Assembly: GCF_014656095.1 (NCBI RefSeq)
Contig: NZ_BNBT01000042.1
Span: forward strand, 1-56,843
Length of the DNA: 56,843 bases
Source: Streptomyces longispororuber
GTDB taxonomy: Bacteria; Actinomycetota; Actinomycetes; Streptomycetales; Streptomycetaceae
Reading direction: 5' to 3'
Both the position numbers and the translations under genes were made by a program. This document shows positions 31,410-40,961 of this stretch, one piece after another. The stretch's first letter is position 1. Every line of letters starts with the position of its first letter. The notes under the pieces were generated by a model. The model worked only from the letters and a program-made list of their open reading frames with translations. It was not told the DNA's origin and made no database searches.

Positions 31410-33005
31410 GTGCGCACAACGGCGTTCGCGGGCGCCACCGCCCTCGCCCTGGCCCTCACGGCGCTGCCCGCCGCCACGACGGCCACGACCGCCCCGGCCG
31501 GGGACCCACCCCAGCAGCCGGACCTGCGGCGCTTCTACGAACAGAAGGTGAAGTGGGCCGCCTGCTCGTCGGAGAAGCAGAACCTCCCGGAGCCGGTCAC
31601 CAAGGACAAGGACGTCCGCTGCGGCACGCTCACCGTCCCGCTCGACTACGCCCGCCCCGGACGCGGCACCGTCGACCTGGCCCTGCTGAAGGTGCGGGCG
31701 AGCGGCCCGAAGCGCGGTTCCCTCCTTGTGAACTTCGGCGGCCCTGGCGGGCCCGGCGTGGCCGGGCTCGCCGCCGACCTGAAGGGCTTCGGCGACCTCG
31801 GCAAGCGGTACGACGTGGTGGGCTTCGACCCGCGCGGCGTCGGCCTCAGCGACCCCGTGACCTGCGGCGGCGAGCCGGAGGAGCCGGACGGCGTCGACAG
31901 CGGGGAGGAGGCCGCGGCCGTCCTCGCGCGGCTGCGGAAGACGGCCGAGCGGTGCGTGAAGGAGTCCGGGCCCGTCCTGCCGCACATCGGCACCGTGAAC
32001 GTGTCGCGCGACATGGACGTGCTGCGCGTGGCCCTGGGCGACAAGAAGCTCAACTACCTCGGCTTCTCGTACGGGACCCGGCTCGGTGCCGTGTACGCCG
32101 CGCAGTTCCCGAAGAAGGTCGGCCGCATGGTGCTCGACGGCGTGGACACGCTCACCGAGCCGGTCGCGGAGCAGGCCCTCGCGTCCGCCGAGGGCCAGCA
32201 GACGGCGCTCGACAACTTCCTGCTGTGGTGCACGAAGAACGCGGGGTGCGTGTTCGGCGACGACTCGCGCCGCGCCCGGCGGACCATGACGCAGGTCATA
32301 GAGGACCTGGACGCGATGCCGCTGCGCTCGATGGAGGGCGAGGAGTTCACCGGCCAGGACGTGGTGGGCGTCCTCGGCAGCGCCCTGTACAGCCGCCAGG
32401 CCTGGCCCGCCCTGTCGCAGGCGCTCGGCGCGCTGCTCGCCGACGGCGACCCGCGGGCGCTGATGCGGGTGGGCGGCGTCGGGGGCCAGGGCCGCCCGGA
32501 GGGCCGTGGGCACGCGGGGGAGTCCGGCGCACGGGCGCCCGGCCGCGCGGACGTGCCCGAGGACAACGAGACCGCCGCGCTCGCGGCCGTGAACTGCGCC
32601 GACGACCCCGACCGGCCCGGCGCGAAGCAGGTGGAGCGCGAGGTGGAGCGGCTCCAGGGCGAGTTCGAGGAGGCGTCGCCCGTCTTCGGCCGGCACAACC
32701 TGACGCTCGTCCTGATGTGCTTCGGCTGGCCCGCCGGTACGTCGTACATCCGCGACGACGTACGGGACGTCGACACGCCCCCGCTGCTGCTCGTCGGCAC
32801 GCGGGGCGACCCGGCCACCCCGTACCGCTGGACGGAGGAGACCGCGCGGCGCCTCGGGTCGTCGGCCGTCGTGCTCGACAACAAGGGCGACGGGCACACC
32901 GGCTACTTCGGCTCCAAGTGCGTGAAGGCGAAGGTGGACGGCTTCCTGCTGTACAAGCAGATGCCCAAGGACGGGAGTTCGTGCGCCGCCGAGTGGAAGG
33001 AGTGA
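31410..33005 (+). CDS. Secreted alpha/beta-hydrolase, tripeptidyl aminopeptidase (Tap)-like
   Basis: 531 residues from GTG 31410 with GGAGG 5 nt upstream. N-terminal signal peptide (FAGATALALALTALPAATTA). The core has NFGGPGGPGVAGL (oxyanion region), YDVVGFDPRGVGLSDP and the nucleophile elbow GFSYGTRLG (Ser in G-x-S-x-G). The C-terminal TAP_C-like part has PPLLLVGTRGDPATPY (Asp) and NKGDGHTGYF (His). Such proteins cleave N-terminal tripeptides or act on peptides or esters outside the cell. Confidence 0.92.
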   Translation: MRTTAFAGATALALALTALPAATTATTAPAGDPPQQPDLRRFYEQKVKWAACSSEKQNLPEPVTKDKDVRCGTLTVPLDYARPGRGTVDLALLKVRASGPKRGSLLVNFGGPGGPGVAGLAADLKGFGDLGKRYDVVGFDPRGVGLSDPVTCGGEPEEPDGVDSGEEAAAVLARLRKTAERCVKESGPVLPHIGTVNVSRDMDVLRVALGDKKLNYLGFSYGTRLGAVYAAQFPKKVGRMVLDGVDTLTEPVAEQALASAEGQQTALDNFLLWCTKNAGCVFGDDSRRARRTMTQVIEDLDAMPLRSMEGEEFTGQDVVGVLGSALYSRQAWPALSQALGALLADGDPRALMRVGGVGGQGRPEGRGHAGESGARAPGRADVPEDNETAALAAVNCADDPDRPGAKQVEREVERLQGEFEEASPVFGRHNLTLVLMCFGWPAGTSYIRDDVRDVDTPPLLLVGTRGDPATPYRWTEETARRLGSSAVVLDNKGDGHTGYFGSKCVKAKVDGFLLYKQMPKDGSSCAAEWKE

Positions 33006-33020
33006 CGGGGCCCGTCCGGT

Positions 33021-33875
33021 TCAGGCGACCTGGCGTGCCGTCGTCTCCAGGCGCAGCATCGCCTCCTCGTCCGTGCTGCCGGGCTCGGCCTGGTACGTGA
33101 CCAGGCGCTGACCCCCGGTGCGGGCGAGCTGCATCACCTCGTAGGTGAGCGTCATCGTGCCCACCTTGGGGTGGGCGAAGGTCTTGACGCCGCCGCTGCG
33201 TTCGCACACCTCGTACCGGTCCCAGAGTCCGGCGAAGTCCGGGGACTTCAGCATCAGTTCGCCCACGAGCGCGGTCAGGCGCGGGGAGTCGGGGGTGCGG
33301 CCGCCGACCGCGCGCAGGTGTGCCAGGGAGCGGGCGACGGTCTCCTCCCAGGGGACGTACAGGGTGCGGCCGACGGGGTGCAGGAAGAGGTAGCGGGCGA
33401 CGTTGCGCTCCTGCGCGGGCCAGTCCCACAGGCCCGGCATGAGCCGCCGTCCGGGGGTGTTCGCGGCGAGCATGTCGCTGTACGGACTGAGGACGTACGC
33501 GGGCAGCGGACGCAGCGCCTCCAGGACCCGCAGGACCGAGTCCCGCACGGTGAACTCCGTGGTGGGGTGCGGTTCCGTGAGCCGGCCCGAGGCCAGCTCG
33601 GCCAACTCGCGCAGGCGCTCGTGGGCATCAGGGCCGAGGCGCAGGGCGCGGGCCAGGGCGTCGAGCACGGCCGGTGACGGGTTGGTCTCGCGGCCGCGCT
33701 CCAGGCGCGTGTAGTAGTCGACGCTCACCCCGGCGAGGGTGGCCAGCTCCTCGCGGCGCAGGCCGGGCGTCCGGCGGATGCCGGCGCCGGCGGGGAGCCC
33801 GGCGTCCTCGGGCCGGATCTGGGCGCGGCGTGCCCGCAGATAGCGGCCGAGCTCGGTTCCGCCGTTCGTCTTCAT
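33021..33875 (-). CDS. Helix-turn-helix regulator with MmyB-like ligand domain
   Basis: 284 residues from ATG 33875; ATG 33884 adds MGR and lies next to AGGGACA. N-terminal XRE HTH: LGRYLRARRAQIRPEDAGL, GLRREELATLAGVSVDYYTR, LERGRETNPSPAVLDALARA. The C-terminal PAS-like MmyB domain has YVLSPYSDMLAANTPGRRLM and TLTYEVMQLARTGGQRLVTY. These regulators often control a neighbouring oxidoreductase or transporter; here the divergent MFS gene is the likely target. Confidence 0.93.
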   Translation of the reverse strand: MKTNGGTELGRYLRARRAQIRPEDAGLPAGAGIRRTPGLRREELATLAGVSVDYYTRLERGRETNPSPAVLDALARALRLGPDAHERLRELAELASGRLTEPHPTTEFTVRDSVLRVLEALRPLPAYVLSPYSDMLAANTPGRRLMPGLWDWPAQERNVARYLFLHPVGRTLYVPWEETVARSLAHLRAVGGRTPDSPRLTALVGELMLKSPDFAGLWDRYEVCERSGGVKTFAHPKVGTMTLTYEVMQLARTGGQRLVTYQAEPGSTDEEAMLRLETTARQVA

Positions 33876-34002
33876 GCGGCCCATTGTCCCTGGCCGGGGT
33901 GGTTTCTGGGGGGCCGTGTCAGGGCCAGGAACGGGGCGGCCTGCCGCCGGCTCGGCAGGGCGGGTTGGCTGGTGCCCATCGCCGGGGCAGGCGTGGCTTC
34001 CG

Positions 34003-34165
34003 CCGTTCCGCGGTCCGGTGCCCTGCCGCTCCGCGGCCTGGTGCTTTGCCGCTCCGCGGCCCGGTGCCCTGCCGCTCCGCGGCTGTGCTTCGCCGCTCCG
34101 CGGCGTTCTCCCACCCACCCACCCTTACTGCCCGCTCCGCGGTCCGGAACCCCGCCGCTCCGCGG
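34003..34165. repeat. Array of seven GCCGCTCCGCGG hairpin repeats
   Basis: Copies of CCG[CT]TCCGCGG start at 34003, 34026, 34049, 34072, 34093, 34132 and 34155, mostly at a 23-bp period. Each can form a CCGC/GCGG stem with a TCC loop. Intervening units resemble CCTGGTGCTTTG or CCGGTGCCCTG. The array lies between the divergent MmyB-type regulator and the MFS transporter. Confidence 0.85.
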
Positions 34166-34190
34166 CGACACCCCCCGAAAGGCCCCCACC

Positions 34191-35597
34191 ATGTCCACAG
34201 CCACCCTCAGCCCCCCAGCCACCCTCCCCCAAGCCCCCGCCCGCCAGGGCCTCGCCCTGCTCGCCTCCCTCCTCGGCTTCACCGTCATCACCGTCGACGT
34301 GTCCGCCGTGAACATCGCCCTGCCGGACGTCCGGGCCTCGCTGCACGGGGGCATGACCGGGCTCCAGTGGGTCGTGGACGCGTACACGCTGACGTTCGCG
34401 GCGCTGATGATCTCCGCGGGGGCGCTCGCCGACCGGGCCGGGGCACGGCGGGCGTACGCCTGGGGCACCGGGCTGTTCACGCTCGCCTCGCTGGCGTGCG
34501 CCCTCGCCCCGGGCATCGGCGCGCTGGTCGCGGCCCGGGTCGGGCAGGGCGCGGCCGCGGCCGTCGTGATGCCCGCCTCGCTGGCGCTGATCCGGCAGGT
34601 GTACGACGACCCGCGGCGCCGGGCCCGCGCCATCGCGCTGTGGACGGTGGGCGGCTCGGTCGCGATGGCGGCGGGCCCGGTGCTCGGCGGGGTGCTGACC
34701 GAGGTGGCGGGCTGGCGCGCGGTGTTCCTGCTCAACCTGCCGCTGGGCGCGCTGATCCTGGCCCTGCTCACCCGCACCGCGCCCTCGCCGCGCCGCCCGG
34801 CGCCGCTGGACGTGCCGGGGCAGCTCACCGCCGTGCTCGGCCTCGGCGGACTGGCGTACGCCGTGATCGAGGGCGGGCACGCGGGCCTGACGAGCCCGCC
34901 GGTCCTTGCCGCCGCCGGGCTCGCGGTGGCCGCCGCGGTCGCGTTCCGCGCCGCCGAGCGGCGCCACCCCGCGCCGATGGTGCCGCTGCCCCTGCTGCGC
35001 CGGCGGGAGGTGGGTGTCTCCCTCGCGGTCGGCTTCGCGGTGAACGCGGGCTTCTACGGCGTGGTGTTCCTGCTCGGCCTGTACCTACAGCAGTTGCGCG
35101 GCATGTCGGCGGTGGCGGCGGGCCTGATGTTCGTGCCGCTCGCGGTGCTCATCACCTCGACGAACCTCGTCTCGCCCCGGTTCGCGGAGCGCGCCGGGCG
35201 CCGCCCGGTGATCGTGACGGGGCAGATCGTCCTGGCCGGGGCGATGTTCGCGCTGCTGCCGCTGGCGGCGGACACCCCGCTGTGGCTGGTGCTCGTGCTG
35301 CTCGTACCGACCGGCGTGGGCGGCGCGCTCGCCGTGCCCGCGCTGACGGCCCTGCTGATGGACGCGGTGCCCGGACACCGCGCGGGCACGGCGTCCGGGC
35401 TGCTCAACTCCCTGCGCCAGACGGGCGGGGCGCTGTCGGTGGCGCTGTTCGGGGCGCTCATCGGGGACGGCGAGGCGTTCTCGGTGAGCGGGATGCGACA
35501 GGGGTTGGTGACGGTGGGCGTGGTGCTCCTGGTGACGGCGGGTCTCTCGCTGTGGCGGCTGCCGAGGGGCGGCGGCCGCCGGGCGGACGAGCGCTGA
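34191..35597 (+). CDS. MFS transporter, DHA2-like (14-TM) drug efflux family
   Basis: 468 residues from ATG 34191 with GAAAGG 8 nt upstream. DHA2 hallmarks: VNIALPDVRASLHGGMTGLQ and WVVDAYTLTFAALMISAGAL (motif D-like), GALADRAGARRAYAWGTGLF (motif A), and GPVLGGVLTEVAGWRAVFLL (motif C, Gly/Pro-rich). Exports hydrophobic compounds by proton antiport; substrate unknown. Probably controlled by the divergent MmyB-type regulator. Confidence 0.94.
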   Translation: MSTATLSPPATLPQAPARQGLALLASLLGFTVITVDVSAVNIALPDVRASLHGGMTGLQWVVDAYTLTFAALMISAGALADRAGARRAYAWGTGLFTLASLACALAPGIGALVAARVGQGAAAAVVMPASLALIRQVYDDPRRRARAIALWTVGGSVAMAAGPVLGGVLTEVAGWRAVFLLNLPLGALILALLTRTAPSPRRPAPLDVPGQLTAVLGLGGLAYAVIEGGHAGLTSPPVLAAAGLAVAAAVAFRAAERRHPAPMVPLPLLRRREVGVSLAVGFAVNAGFYGVVFLLGLYLQQLRGMSAVAAGLMFVPLAVLITSTNLVSPRFAERAGRRPVIVTGQIVLAGAMFALLPLAADTPLWLVLVLLVPTGVGGALAVPALTALLMDAVPGHRAGTASGLLNSLRQTGGALSVALFGALIGDGEAFSVSGMRQGLVTVGVVLLVTAGLSLWRLPRGGGRRADER

Positions 35598-35644
35598 CCG
35601 CCCACCGCCCGGGTGCGCGACCGAGGTCCCGGCCGCGCCCCCCG

Positions 35645-36814
35645 CTAGCAGGTGCCCCGCACCGGCTTCCCCGCGAACCGGTCCGCCAGCCAGTGCGCGG
35701 CCAGCGGCGACTGCGTGATGACGCCGCTGACGTGCTCGCCGAGCGGGACGGTGTGCCACTCGACCGTCGCGCCCCGCGCGCACCAGTCGTCGCGGACCTG
35801 GCGGCCGACGCCGTACGGGATCAGCTCGTCGGCGAGGGCGTGGTAGAGGTACACCGGCGCGTCGGGGGCGCGGGTGCCGACCTGGGATGCGCGCAGGCGC
35901 TGTCGCCAGTCCGGTTGCTCCAGGGGGTTGGTGACCGTGACGTCCTCGATGCGCTTGAAGGCGCCGAGGGCCACGCCGTCCGCCACGCAGCTCTGCCGCA
36001 GCCGGTCGATGAGGGACGCGCCGACCGGGTTGAGGTACGACTCCAGGGCCAGCTCCGGGAAGGCCGCGTCCTGGCCGATCGCCGCCATGAAGATCAGGCC
36101 GGCGCCGACCGAGCCGTCGTTGAAGTCCGCCACCCTCATCAGGTCGCCGGGCACCCCGCCGGTCGCCGTGCCCTTCACCTTCAGCTCCGGGGCGTACGAG
36201 GCGTGCAGCTCGGCCGCCCAGGAGGAGGCCTGGCCGCCTTGCGAGTAGCCCATGATGCCGACCGGCGAGTCCTCGCCGAGCCCCGCCTCCGGCAGCCGGA
36301 TCGCGGCGCGGGCCGCGTCCAGGACGGCGTGGCCCGCCGCACGGCCGACGGTGTACGTGTGGTCGCCGGGGGTGCCGAGACCCTCGTAGTCGGTGACGGC
36401 GACGGCCCAGCCGCGCTGGGTGAGCTGCTGGATCAGGTTGCCCTCCAGGGTGGTGCCGCGCGGGAACCCGGCGCTCGGCGCGCACCGGTCGCCGAGGCCC
36501 ACCGTGCCGACGGCGTACGTGACCAGCGGGCGCGGGCCCCGGTGGCCGTCGCGCGGGACGATGACCGTGCCGGAGACGGTGTTCGGCGCGCCCCGCGCCG
36601 TGGTCGAGCGGTAGTGGATCTTCCAGGCCCTGGTGTCCGTGGGCTGGCCGGGCAGCGGGTGGAAGGCGCTCGGCTCGACGTGGACGAGGTCGCCGGGGGC
36701 GGACGCGCGGCCGGGGCCGCCGTCCGCGTGAGTCGGCGCCGCGGCGAGCGTCGCGGCCGCCAGGCCCGCGGCGATGGTCACGGCAAGCCGTCTGAGGGTC
36801 GTAGGTGCGCGCAT
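35645..36814 (-). CDS. Secreted lipase (LIP family)
   Basis: 389 residues from ATG 36814 with GGGAGAG upstream. Signal peptide (RRLAVTIAAGLAAATLAAAP, cleavage after THA). Conserved segments: AVAVTDYEGLGTPGDHTYTV, the nucleophile elbow GYSQGGQASSWAAE, and the C-terminal Asp/His regions YLYHALADELIPYG and GEHVSGVI. This matches the secretory lipase family found in fungi and actinomycetes. Hydrolysis of extracellular lipids or esters is expected. Confidence 0.93.
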   Translation of the reverse strand: MRAPTTLRRLAVTIAAGLAAATLAAAPTHADGGPGRASAPGDLVHVEPSAFHPLPGQPTDTRAWKIHYRSTTARGAPNTVSGTVIVPRDGHRGPRPLVTYAVGTVGLGDRCAPSAGFPRGTTLEGNLIQQLTQRGWAVAVTDYEGLGTPGDHTYTVGRAAGHAVLDAARAAIRLPEAGLGEDSPVGIMGYSQGGQASSWAAELHASYAPELKVKGTATGGVPGDLMRVADFNDGSVGAGLIFMAAIGQDAAFPELALESYLNPVGASLIDRLRQSCVADGVALGAFKRIEDVTVTNPLEQPDWRQRLRASQVGTRAPDAPVYLYHALADELIPYGVGRQVRDDWCARGATVEWHTVPLGEHVSGVITQSPLAAHWLADRFAGKPVRGTC

Positions 36815-36969
36815 GCGGCTCTCCCAACTGGGTGTGGGGGGTTCCCACCCTGCTCGGTGACGGGGTCGTGGGTCGTTCAGGCGTGTGAGGCCGAGACGGT
36901 CAGCGTGCAGGCGTGCAGGTGCCGACGACCGTAATGACGCGGGTGCGGCAAGAGACCTGACGCGAACGC

Positions 36970-38001
36970 TCAGCTTCGTTGACCCGGATCGCCATCGCGG
37001 GACGCGTACCGGTAGGCCCCGGGTGTGGTCCCGGTCCAGCGCCGGAACGCCCGGTGGAACGCCGTGTCCTCGGAGAAGCCGAGCCGCGCCGCGAGCTCCG
37101 CGATCGGCTCGCGGCCCCCGGCGAGCCCGGCGATGGCCGCGTCGCGCCGCACCGCGTCCTTCAGCTCCTGGTACGAGGTGGACTCCGCGGCGAGCCGGCG
37201 GCGCAGCGTGGCGGGGCTGAGGGCGAAGCGCGCCGCGGTCTCGCCGAGCGAGGGCAGCCGCGGGGAGGTGCGCAGGGCGGTGGCGAGGGCGCGCCGGACC
37301 TGTTCGGCGAGGGTGGTGCCGTAGTCGCGCCGGGACAGCAGGTCGAAGGGGGCGCGGCGGAGCATCGCCGCGAGCGCGTCCTCGTCGCGGACGAGCGGCG
37401 CGCGCAGCCAGTGCGGGGCGAGCCCGGCGCCGGTGTGCTCGGCGCCGAAGCGGACGGGGCAGCCGAAGAGCAGCTCGTACTCGTCCCGGTGCGGCGGCGG
37501 GGGGTGGGCGAACGCGGCCCAGCGCAGCGGGATGCGGCGGCCGATCAGCCAGTTGCAGAGCCGGTGCCAGATGATGACGAGGCACTCGGCGAGGAAGAAG
37601 TCCTGGTCGAGGTCGGTGCGCACGGTGAGGACGGCGGTGTGCTCGGTGCGCGTGAGGGCGAGGTCGGGCCCGCCGGGGAAGAGGCCGTAGAAGGTGACGC
37701 CGCGCTCCACGGCCGCGCCCAGGTCGCGGCAGTTGAGCGCGGCGTGGCACATCATCGCGAAGGTGCCGGGCCTGCTGGGCGCGGAGCCGAGGCCGAGGAA
37801 CTCGTCCTGGGTGGCGCGGTACAGCTCCCGGAAGAGCCGGGCGAACTGCGGGGCGGTGACGCGGGCGCGGTCGTCGCCGAGCAGCAGCGGCGGGATCCGC
37901 GCGGCCTGGAGCAGCGGCACGGTGTCGACGCCGTGGCGTTCGGCGCCGCGCAGCACGGCCCGGACGTGGTGCACGGTGATCGTCCGCCTGGCCATGTCCA
38001 T
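36970..38001 (-). CDS. AraC-family regulator with arabinose-binding-type (OruR-like) N-domain
   Basis: 343 residues from ATG 38001; ATG 37995 fits a leaderless transcript because TAACGT lies just before. The N-terminal ~200 residues match the Arabinose_bd type (FARLFRELYRATQDEFLGLG, GTFAMMCHAALNCRDLGAAV, CPVRFGAEHTGAGLAPHWL). The C-terminal AraC HTH has RFALSPATLRRRLAAESTSY and the signature LGFSEDTAFHRAFRRWTGTT. It diverges from the acyl-CoA ligase gene and probably regulates it. Confidence 0.93.
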   Translation of the reverse strand: MDMARRTITVHHVRAVLRGAERHGVDTVPLLQAARIPPLLLGDDRARVTAPQFARLFRELYRATQDEFLGLGSAPSRPGTFAMMCHAALNCRDLGAAVERGVTFYGLFPGGPDLALTRTEHTAVLTVRTDLDQDFFLAECLVIIWHRLCNWLIGRRIPLRWAAFAHPPPPHRDEYELLFGCPVRFGAEHTGAGLAPHWLRAPLVRDEDALAAMLRRAPFDLLSRRDYGTTLAEQVRRALATALRTSPRLPSLGETAARFALSPATLRRRLAAESTSYQELKDAVRRDAAIAGLAGGREPIAELAARLGFSEDTAFHRAFRRWTGTTPGAYRYASRDGDPGQRS

Positions 38002-38172
38002 GACGTTAGCCGCCGGGGGGCGGCCCCAGAAGGGCCCGGTCGGGGCGTGCGCGGGGTTGGCCGATTCGCCGCGGGGCGCCCGGGCGGGGGGCGGGCGGTG
38101 AGCGCTCCGGTCAGCCGGGGTGACGTTCCGCGTCATGCCGTACGCGCGGACCGCGTCCCTAGCGTCGTGGGC

Positions 38173-39939
38173 ATGACGCCTCCGCAGCCGCGACGCCCCC
38201 GTACGCTGTCCGTCCTCGCGGAGTGGGCGGCGGGCCGGCACGGGGAACTGCCGGCGCTGCGGTACCGGCGTGACGGCGGCTGGCACGACGTGTCGTACCG
38301 GGAGCTGCGGGACCGGGCGCGCGCCGTCGGCCGGGCGCTCCTCGCCCTCGGGGTGGTGCCCGGCGACCGGGTGGCGGTCCTGGCCGAGACGCGCCCGGAG
38401 TGGACGTACGCGCAGTTGGGCGCGCTCGCGGCGGGCGCGGTCGTCGTGCCGGTCTACCCCACGGCGGGCGAGGACGAGGTGACCTGGGTGCTCGGCGACT
38501 CGGGCGCCTCGGTGGTGCTGTGCGAGGACGCGGCGCGCGCGGCGGCGGTGGAGCGGCTGCGCGGGAAGCTGCCCGGGCTGCGGCGGACGGTGGTGATGAC
38601 GGCCCCGGACGCGTACGCGGACGCCGCCGGGGTCCGGGACGACGACCTGCTGGCACGGGCCGGGGGGCGCGCGCCCGCGGACCCCGCGACCGTCATCTAC
38701 ACCTCCGGCACCACGGGCCCGCCCAAGGGCTGCGTGCTCACCCACGGCAACCTCGGCGCCGTGCAGGACGCCTCCCTGCCGCTCATCGAGGGCGGCCCGG
38801 GCGACGCGACGTACCTGTACCTGCCGCTGGCCCACCTCCTCGCGCAGCTCGTGCAGTGCACGACGCTCGTCCAGGGCGGCACGCTCGTGTACTTCGGCGG
38901 CCGGATCGAGGACGTCGTCGGCGAGCTCGCCGAGGCCCGGCCGACGCACCTGCCGTCCGTACCGCGCCTGTTCGAGAAGGTGTACGCGACGGTGCTCGCC
39001 CTCGCCGAGGCCGGGGAGGGCGGGCGCGAGCGGTTCGACGAGGCGGTCCGGCTCGGTGTCCTCGCCGCCGACGGGGCGCTGCCGCCCGGCCTGCGGGCGG
39101 CGTACGAGGCCGCCGACGAGGCGCTGTTCGGCCCGGTCAGGCAGGCGCTCGGGGGCCGGGTGCGCTGGGCCCTCACGGGCGGCGCGCCCATCGCCCCGCA
39201 CGTCCTGGACTTCGTCAGGGCCTGCGGCGTCCCGCTCTTCGAGGGGTACGGGATGACGGAGTCCGGCGGCCTGATCAGCCTCAACCACCCGGGCGCGGTG
39301 AAGTACGGCACGGTGGGGCGGCCCGTGGCGGGCTGCGAGGTGCGCGTCGCGGACGACGGCGAGATCCTGGCGCGCGGCCCGATGGTCTTCCCCGGCTACC
39401 ACGGCGACCCGGCCGCCACCCGGGACGCGCTCGACGCCGACGGCTGGCTGCGCACCGGCGACCTGGGGGCGCTCGACGAGGACGGCTATCTGACCGTCAC
39501 CGGCCGCAAGAAGGACATCGTCATCACCTCGGGCGGCAAGAACCTGACGCCGTCCCTCACCGAGTTCGCCCTCCAGGCCTCGCGGTTCGTCTCCCGCGCG
39601 GTCCTGGTCGGCGACCGGCGGCCCTACCCGGTCGCGCTGCTCACCCTCGACGCGGAGCAGGTCAGGGGCTGGGCGGCGCGGGCCGGGGTCGCCCTGACCG
39701 AGCCCCTCGCGGCGGACCCGGCGGTCCGCGCCCTCGTCCAGGAGGCGGTGGACGAGGCGAACGCGCAGGTCTCCCGCCCGGCGCGGATCCGCGGCTTCGC
39801 GCTCCTCGACGAGGACTTCACGGTCGAGTCGGGCCTGCTGACGCCGAGCCTGAAGGTGCGCAGGCGCGCCGTCGTCGAGCAGTACGGGGCGGTGGTGGAG
39901 CGGCTGTACGGGGAGCTAGGGCAGCCCGGCGAGACGTAG
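38173..39939 (+). CDS. Long-chain fatty acid-CoA ligase (AMP-forming)
   Basis: 588 residues from ATG 38173, located 7 nt after TAGCGT (38160-38165), which suggests a leaderless mRNA. ANL superfamily motifs: P-loop TVIYTSGTTGPPKGC (~178-192), EGYGMTESGG (A5), LRTGDLGALDEDGYL (A7) and TGRKKDIVITSGGKNLTPS (A8 hinge). The sub-type with HLLAQLVQCTTLVQ and GGKNLTP resembles bacterial FadD15-like ligases. Activates fatty acids. The 3' end overlaps the convergent azlD by 24 bp. Confidence 0.94.
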   Translation: MTPPQPRRPRTLSVLAEWAAGRHGELPALRYRRDGGWHDVSYRELRDRARAVGRALLALGVVPGDRVAVLAETRPEWTYAQLGALAAGAVVVPVYPTAGEDEVTWVLGDSGASVVLCEDAARAAAVERLRGKLPGLRRTVVMTAPDAYADAAGVRDDDLLARAGGRAPADPATVIYTSGTTGPPKGCVLTHGNLGAVQDASLPLIEGGPGDATYLYLPLAHLLAQLVQCTTLVQGGTLVYFGGRIEDVVGELAEARPTHLPSVPRLFEKVYATVLALAEAGEGGRERFDEAVRLGVLAADGALPPGLRAAYEAADEALFGPVRQALGGRVRWALTGGAPIAPHVLDFVRACGVPLFEGYGMTESGGLISLNHPGAVKYGTVGRPVAGCEVRVADDGEILARGPMVFPGYHGDPAATRDALDADGWLRTGDLGALDEDGYLTVTGRKKDIVITSGGKNLTPSLTEFALQASRFVSRAVLVGDRRPYPVALLTLDAEQVRGWAARAGVALTEPLAADPAVRALVQEAVDEANAQVSRPARIRGFALLDEDFTVESGLLTPSLKVRRRAVVEQYGAVVERLYGELGQPGET

Positions 39940-40230
39940 CAGCGCGGTGGCGCCCGCCGCCCCGAGCACGATCACCGCGAAGGGCGCCCGCCGCCAGGCG
40001 AGGACCCCGCCGACGAGCACCCCGGCCGGGCGCGCCCAGCCGGCGAAGCCGTGGCCCTCGGTGAGGGTCCCGGTCGCGAGCAGCGCCACGAGCAGCACGG
40101 TCGCGCCGGTGGTCAGCAGGTCCTGGACCCGGGCGGGGACGGTGACGCGCCCGTGCAGGGCGGGCCCGACCAGGCGGAAGGCGTAGGTGCCCGCGGCGAG
40201 GGCGAGGACGCAGGCGAGCTGGGCGTTCAC
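39916..40230 (-). CDS. azlD: AzlD-family branched-chain amino acid exporter subunit
   Basis: 104 residues from a GTG overlapping the azlC stop (GTGA). Four hydrophobic helices, with the family-like start VLALAAGTYAFRLVGPALHG and LLVALLATGTLTEGHGFAGW. AzlD pairs with AzlC to export branched-chain amino acids or analogues. Its end overlaps the convergent ligase gene. Confidence 0.92.
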   Translation of the reverse strand: MNAQLACVLALAAGTYAFRLVGPALHGRVTVPARVQDLLTTGATVLLVALLATGTLTEGHGFAGWARPAGVLVGGVLAWRRAPFAVIVLGAAGATALLRLAGLP

Positions 40231-40961
40231 GCTCCACCTCCGGCGCGGCGGCGGACGGTGACGGCCAGGCCGAGCAGCGCGAGCAGCACCGGCACCCCGG
40301 CGGGCAGCAGCGGGGCCGCGGCCACGGCGATCACCGCGCCGAGGGCGGCGGCGCCCCGCGTGCTCGGCGCCGCGTCCCGCAGGACGGGCAGGACCAGGGC
40401 GACGAGCACGGCCGGGAAGGCGGCGTCCAGCCCGAACCGGGCGGTGTCCCCGAGGGCCGAGCCGGCCAGCGCCCCGGCCAGGACGCCCACGTTCCACGCG
40501 ACGAACTCCCCGGCCCCGGTGATCCAGAACGCGGCCCTGCGGCGGGTGGCGTCGGGCTGGGCCAGGGCGAACGCCGTGGTCTCGTCGGTGATCAGGTGCG
40601 CGCCCACCAACCGCGCGGCCCAGGACCGGCCCAGGCTGTCCCCGACGGCCAGGCCGAACGCCGCCGTGCGGGTGTTGAGCAGCAGGCCCGTGGCCGCCGC
40701 GGCCACAGGGCCGCCGCCCGCGGTGAGCACGGCGACCGCGCTGAACTGGGCGGCGCCCGCGTACACGAGCACCGACATGACGACGGGGACCCAGAGGGGC
40801 AGGCCGCTCGCCACGGCGATCGCGCCGAAGGAGACGCCCACGGTGAGGTCGGCGACCCAGAGCAGGGCGATGTCCCGCAGGACGCCGGAGGGCAGGTCGG
40901 AGAGCCGGACGACCCCGTGCGTTCGCTCCACGGGTCCGTCCGTTCGCTGTATCGAACGCAT
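40227..40961 (-). CDS. azlC: AzlC-family branched-chain amino acid permease
   Basis: 244 residues if started at ATG 40961. The family core includes VSFGAIAVASGLPLWVPVVM, VYAGAAQFSAVAVLTAGGGP, LLLNTRTAAFGLAVGD and LITDETTAFALAQPD. The first ~15 codons overlap one of the GTTCG-N6-CGAAC operators, so the true start may be a downstream codon such as GTG 40931. Exports amino acids with AzlD, and is probably repressed by the divergent XRE-cupin protein. Confidence 0.92.
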   Translation of the reverse strand: MRSIQRTDGPVERTHGVVRLSDLPSGVLRDIALLWVADLTVGVSFGAIAVASGLPLWVPVVMSVLVYAGAAQFSAVAVLTAGGGPVAAAATGLLLNTRTAAFGLAVGDSLGRSWAARLVGAHLITDETTAFALAQPDATRRRAAFWITGAGEFVAWNVGVLAGALAGSALGDTARFGLDAAFPAVLVALVLPVLRDAAPSTRGAAALGAVIAVAAAPLLPAGVPVLLALLGLAVTVRRRAGGGA

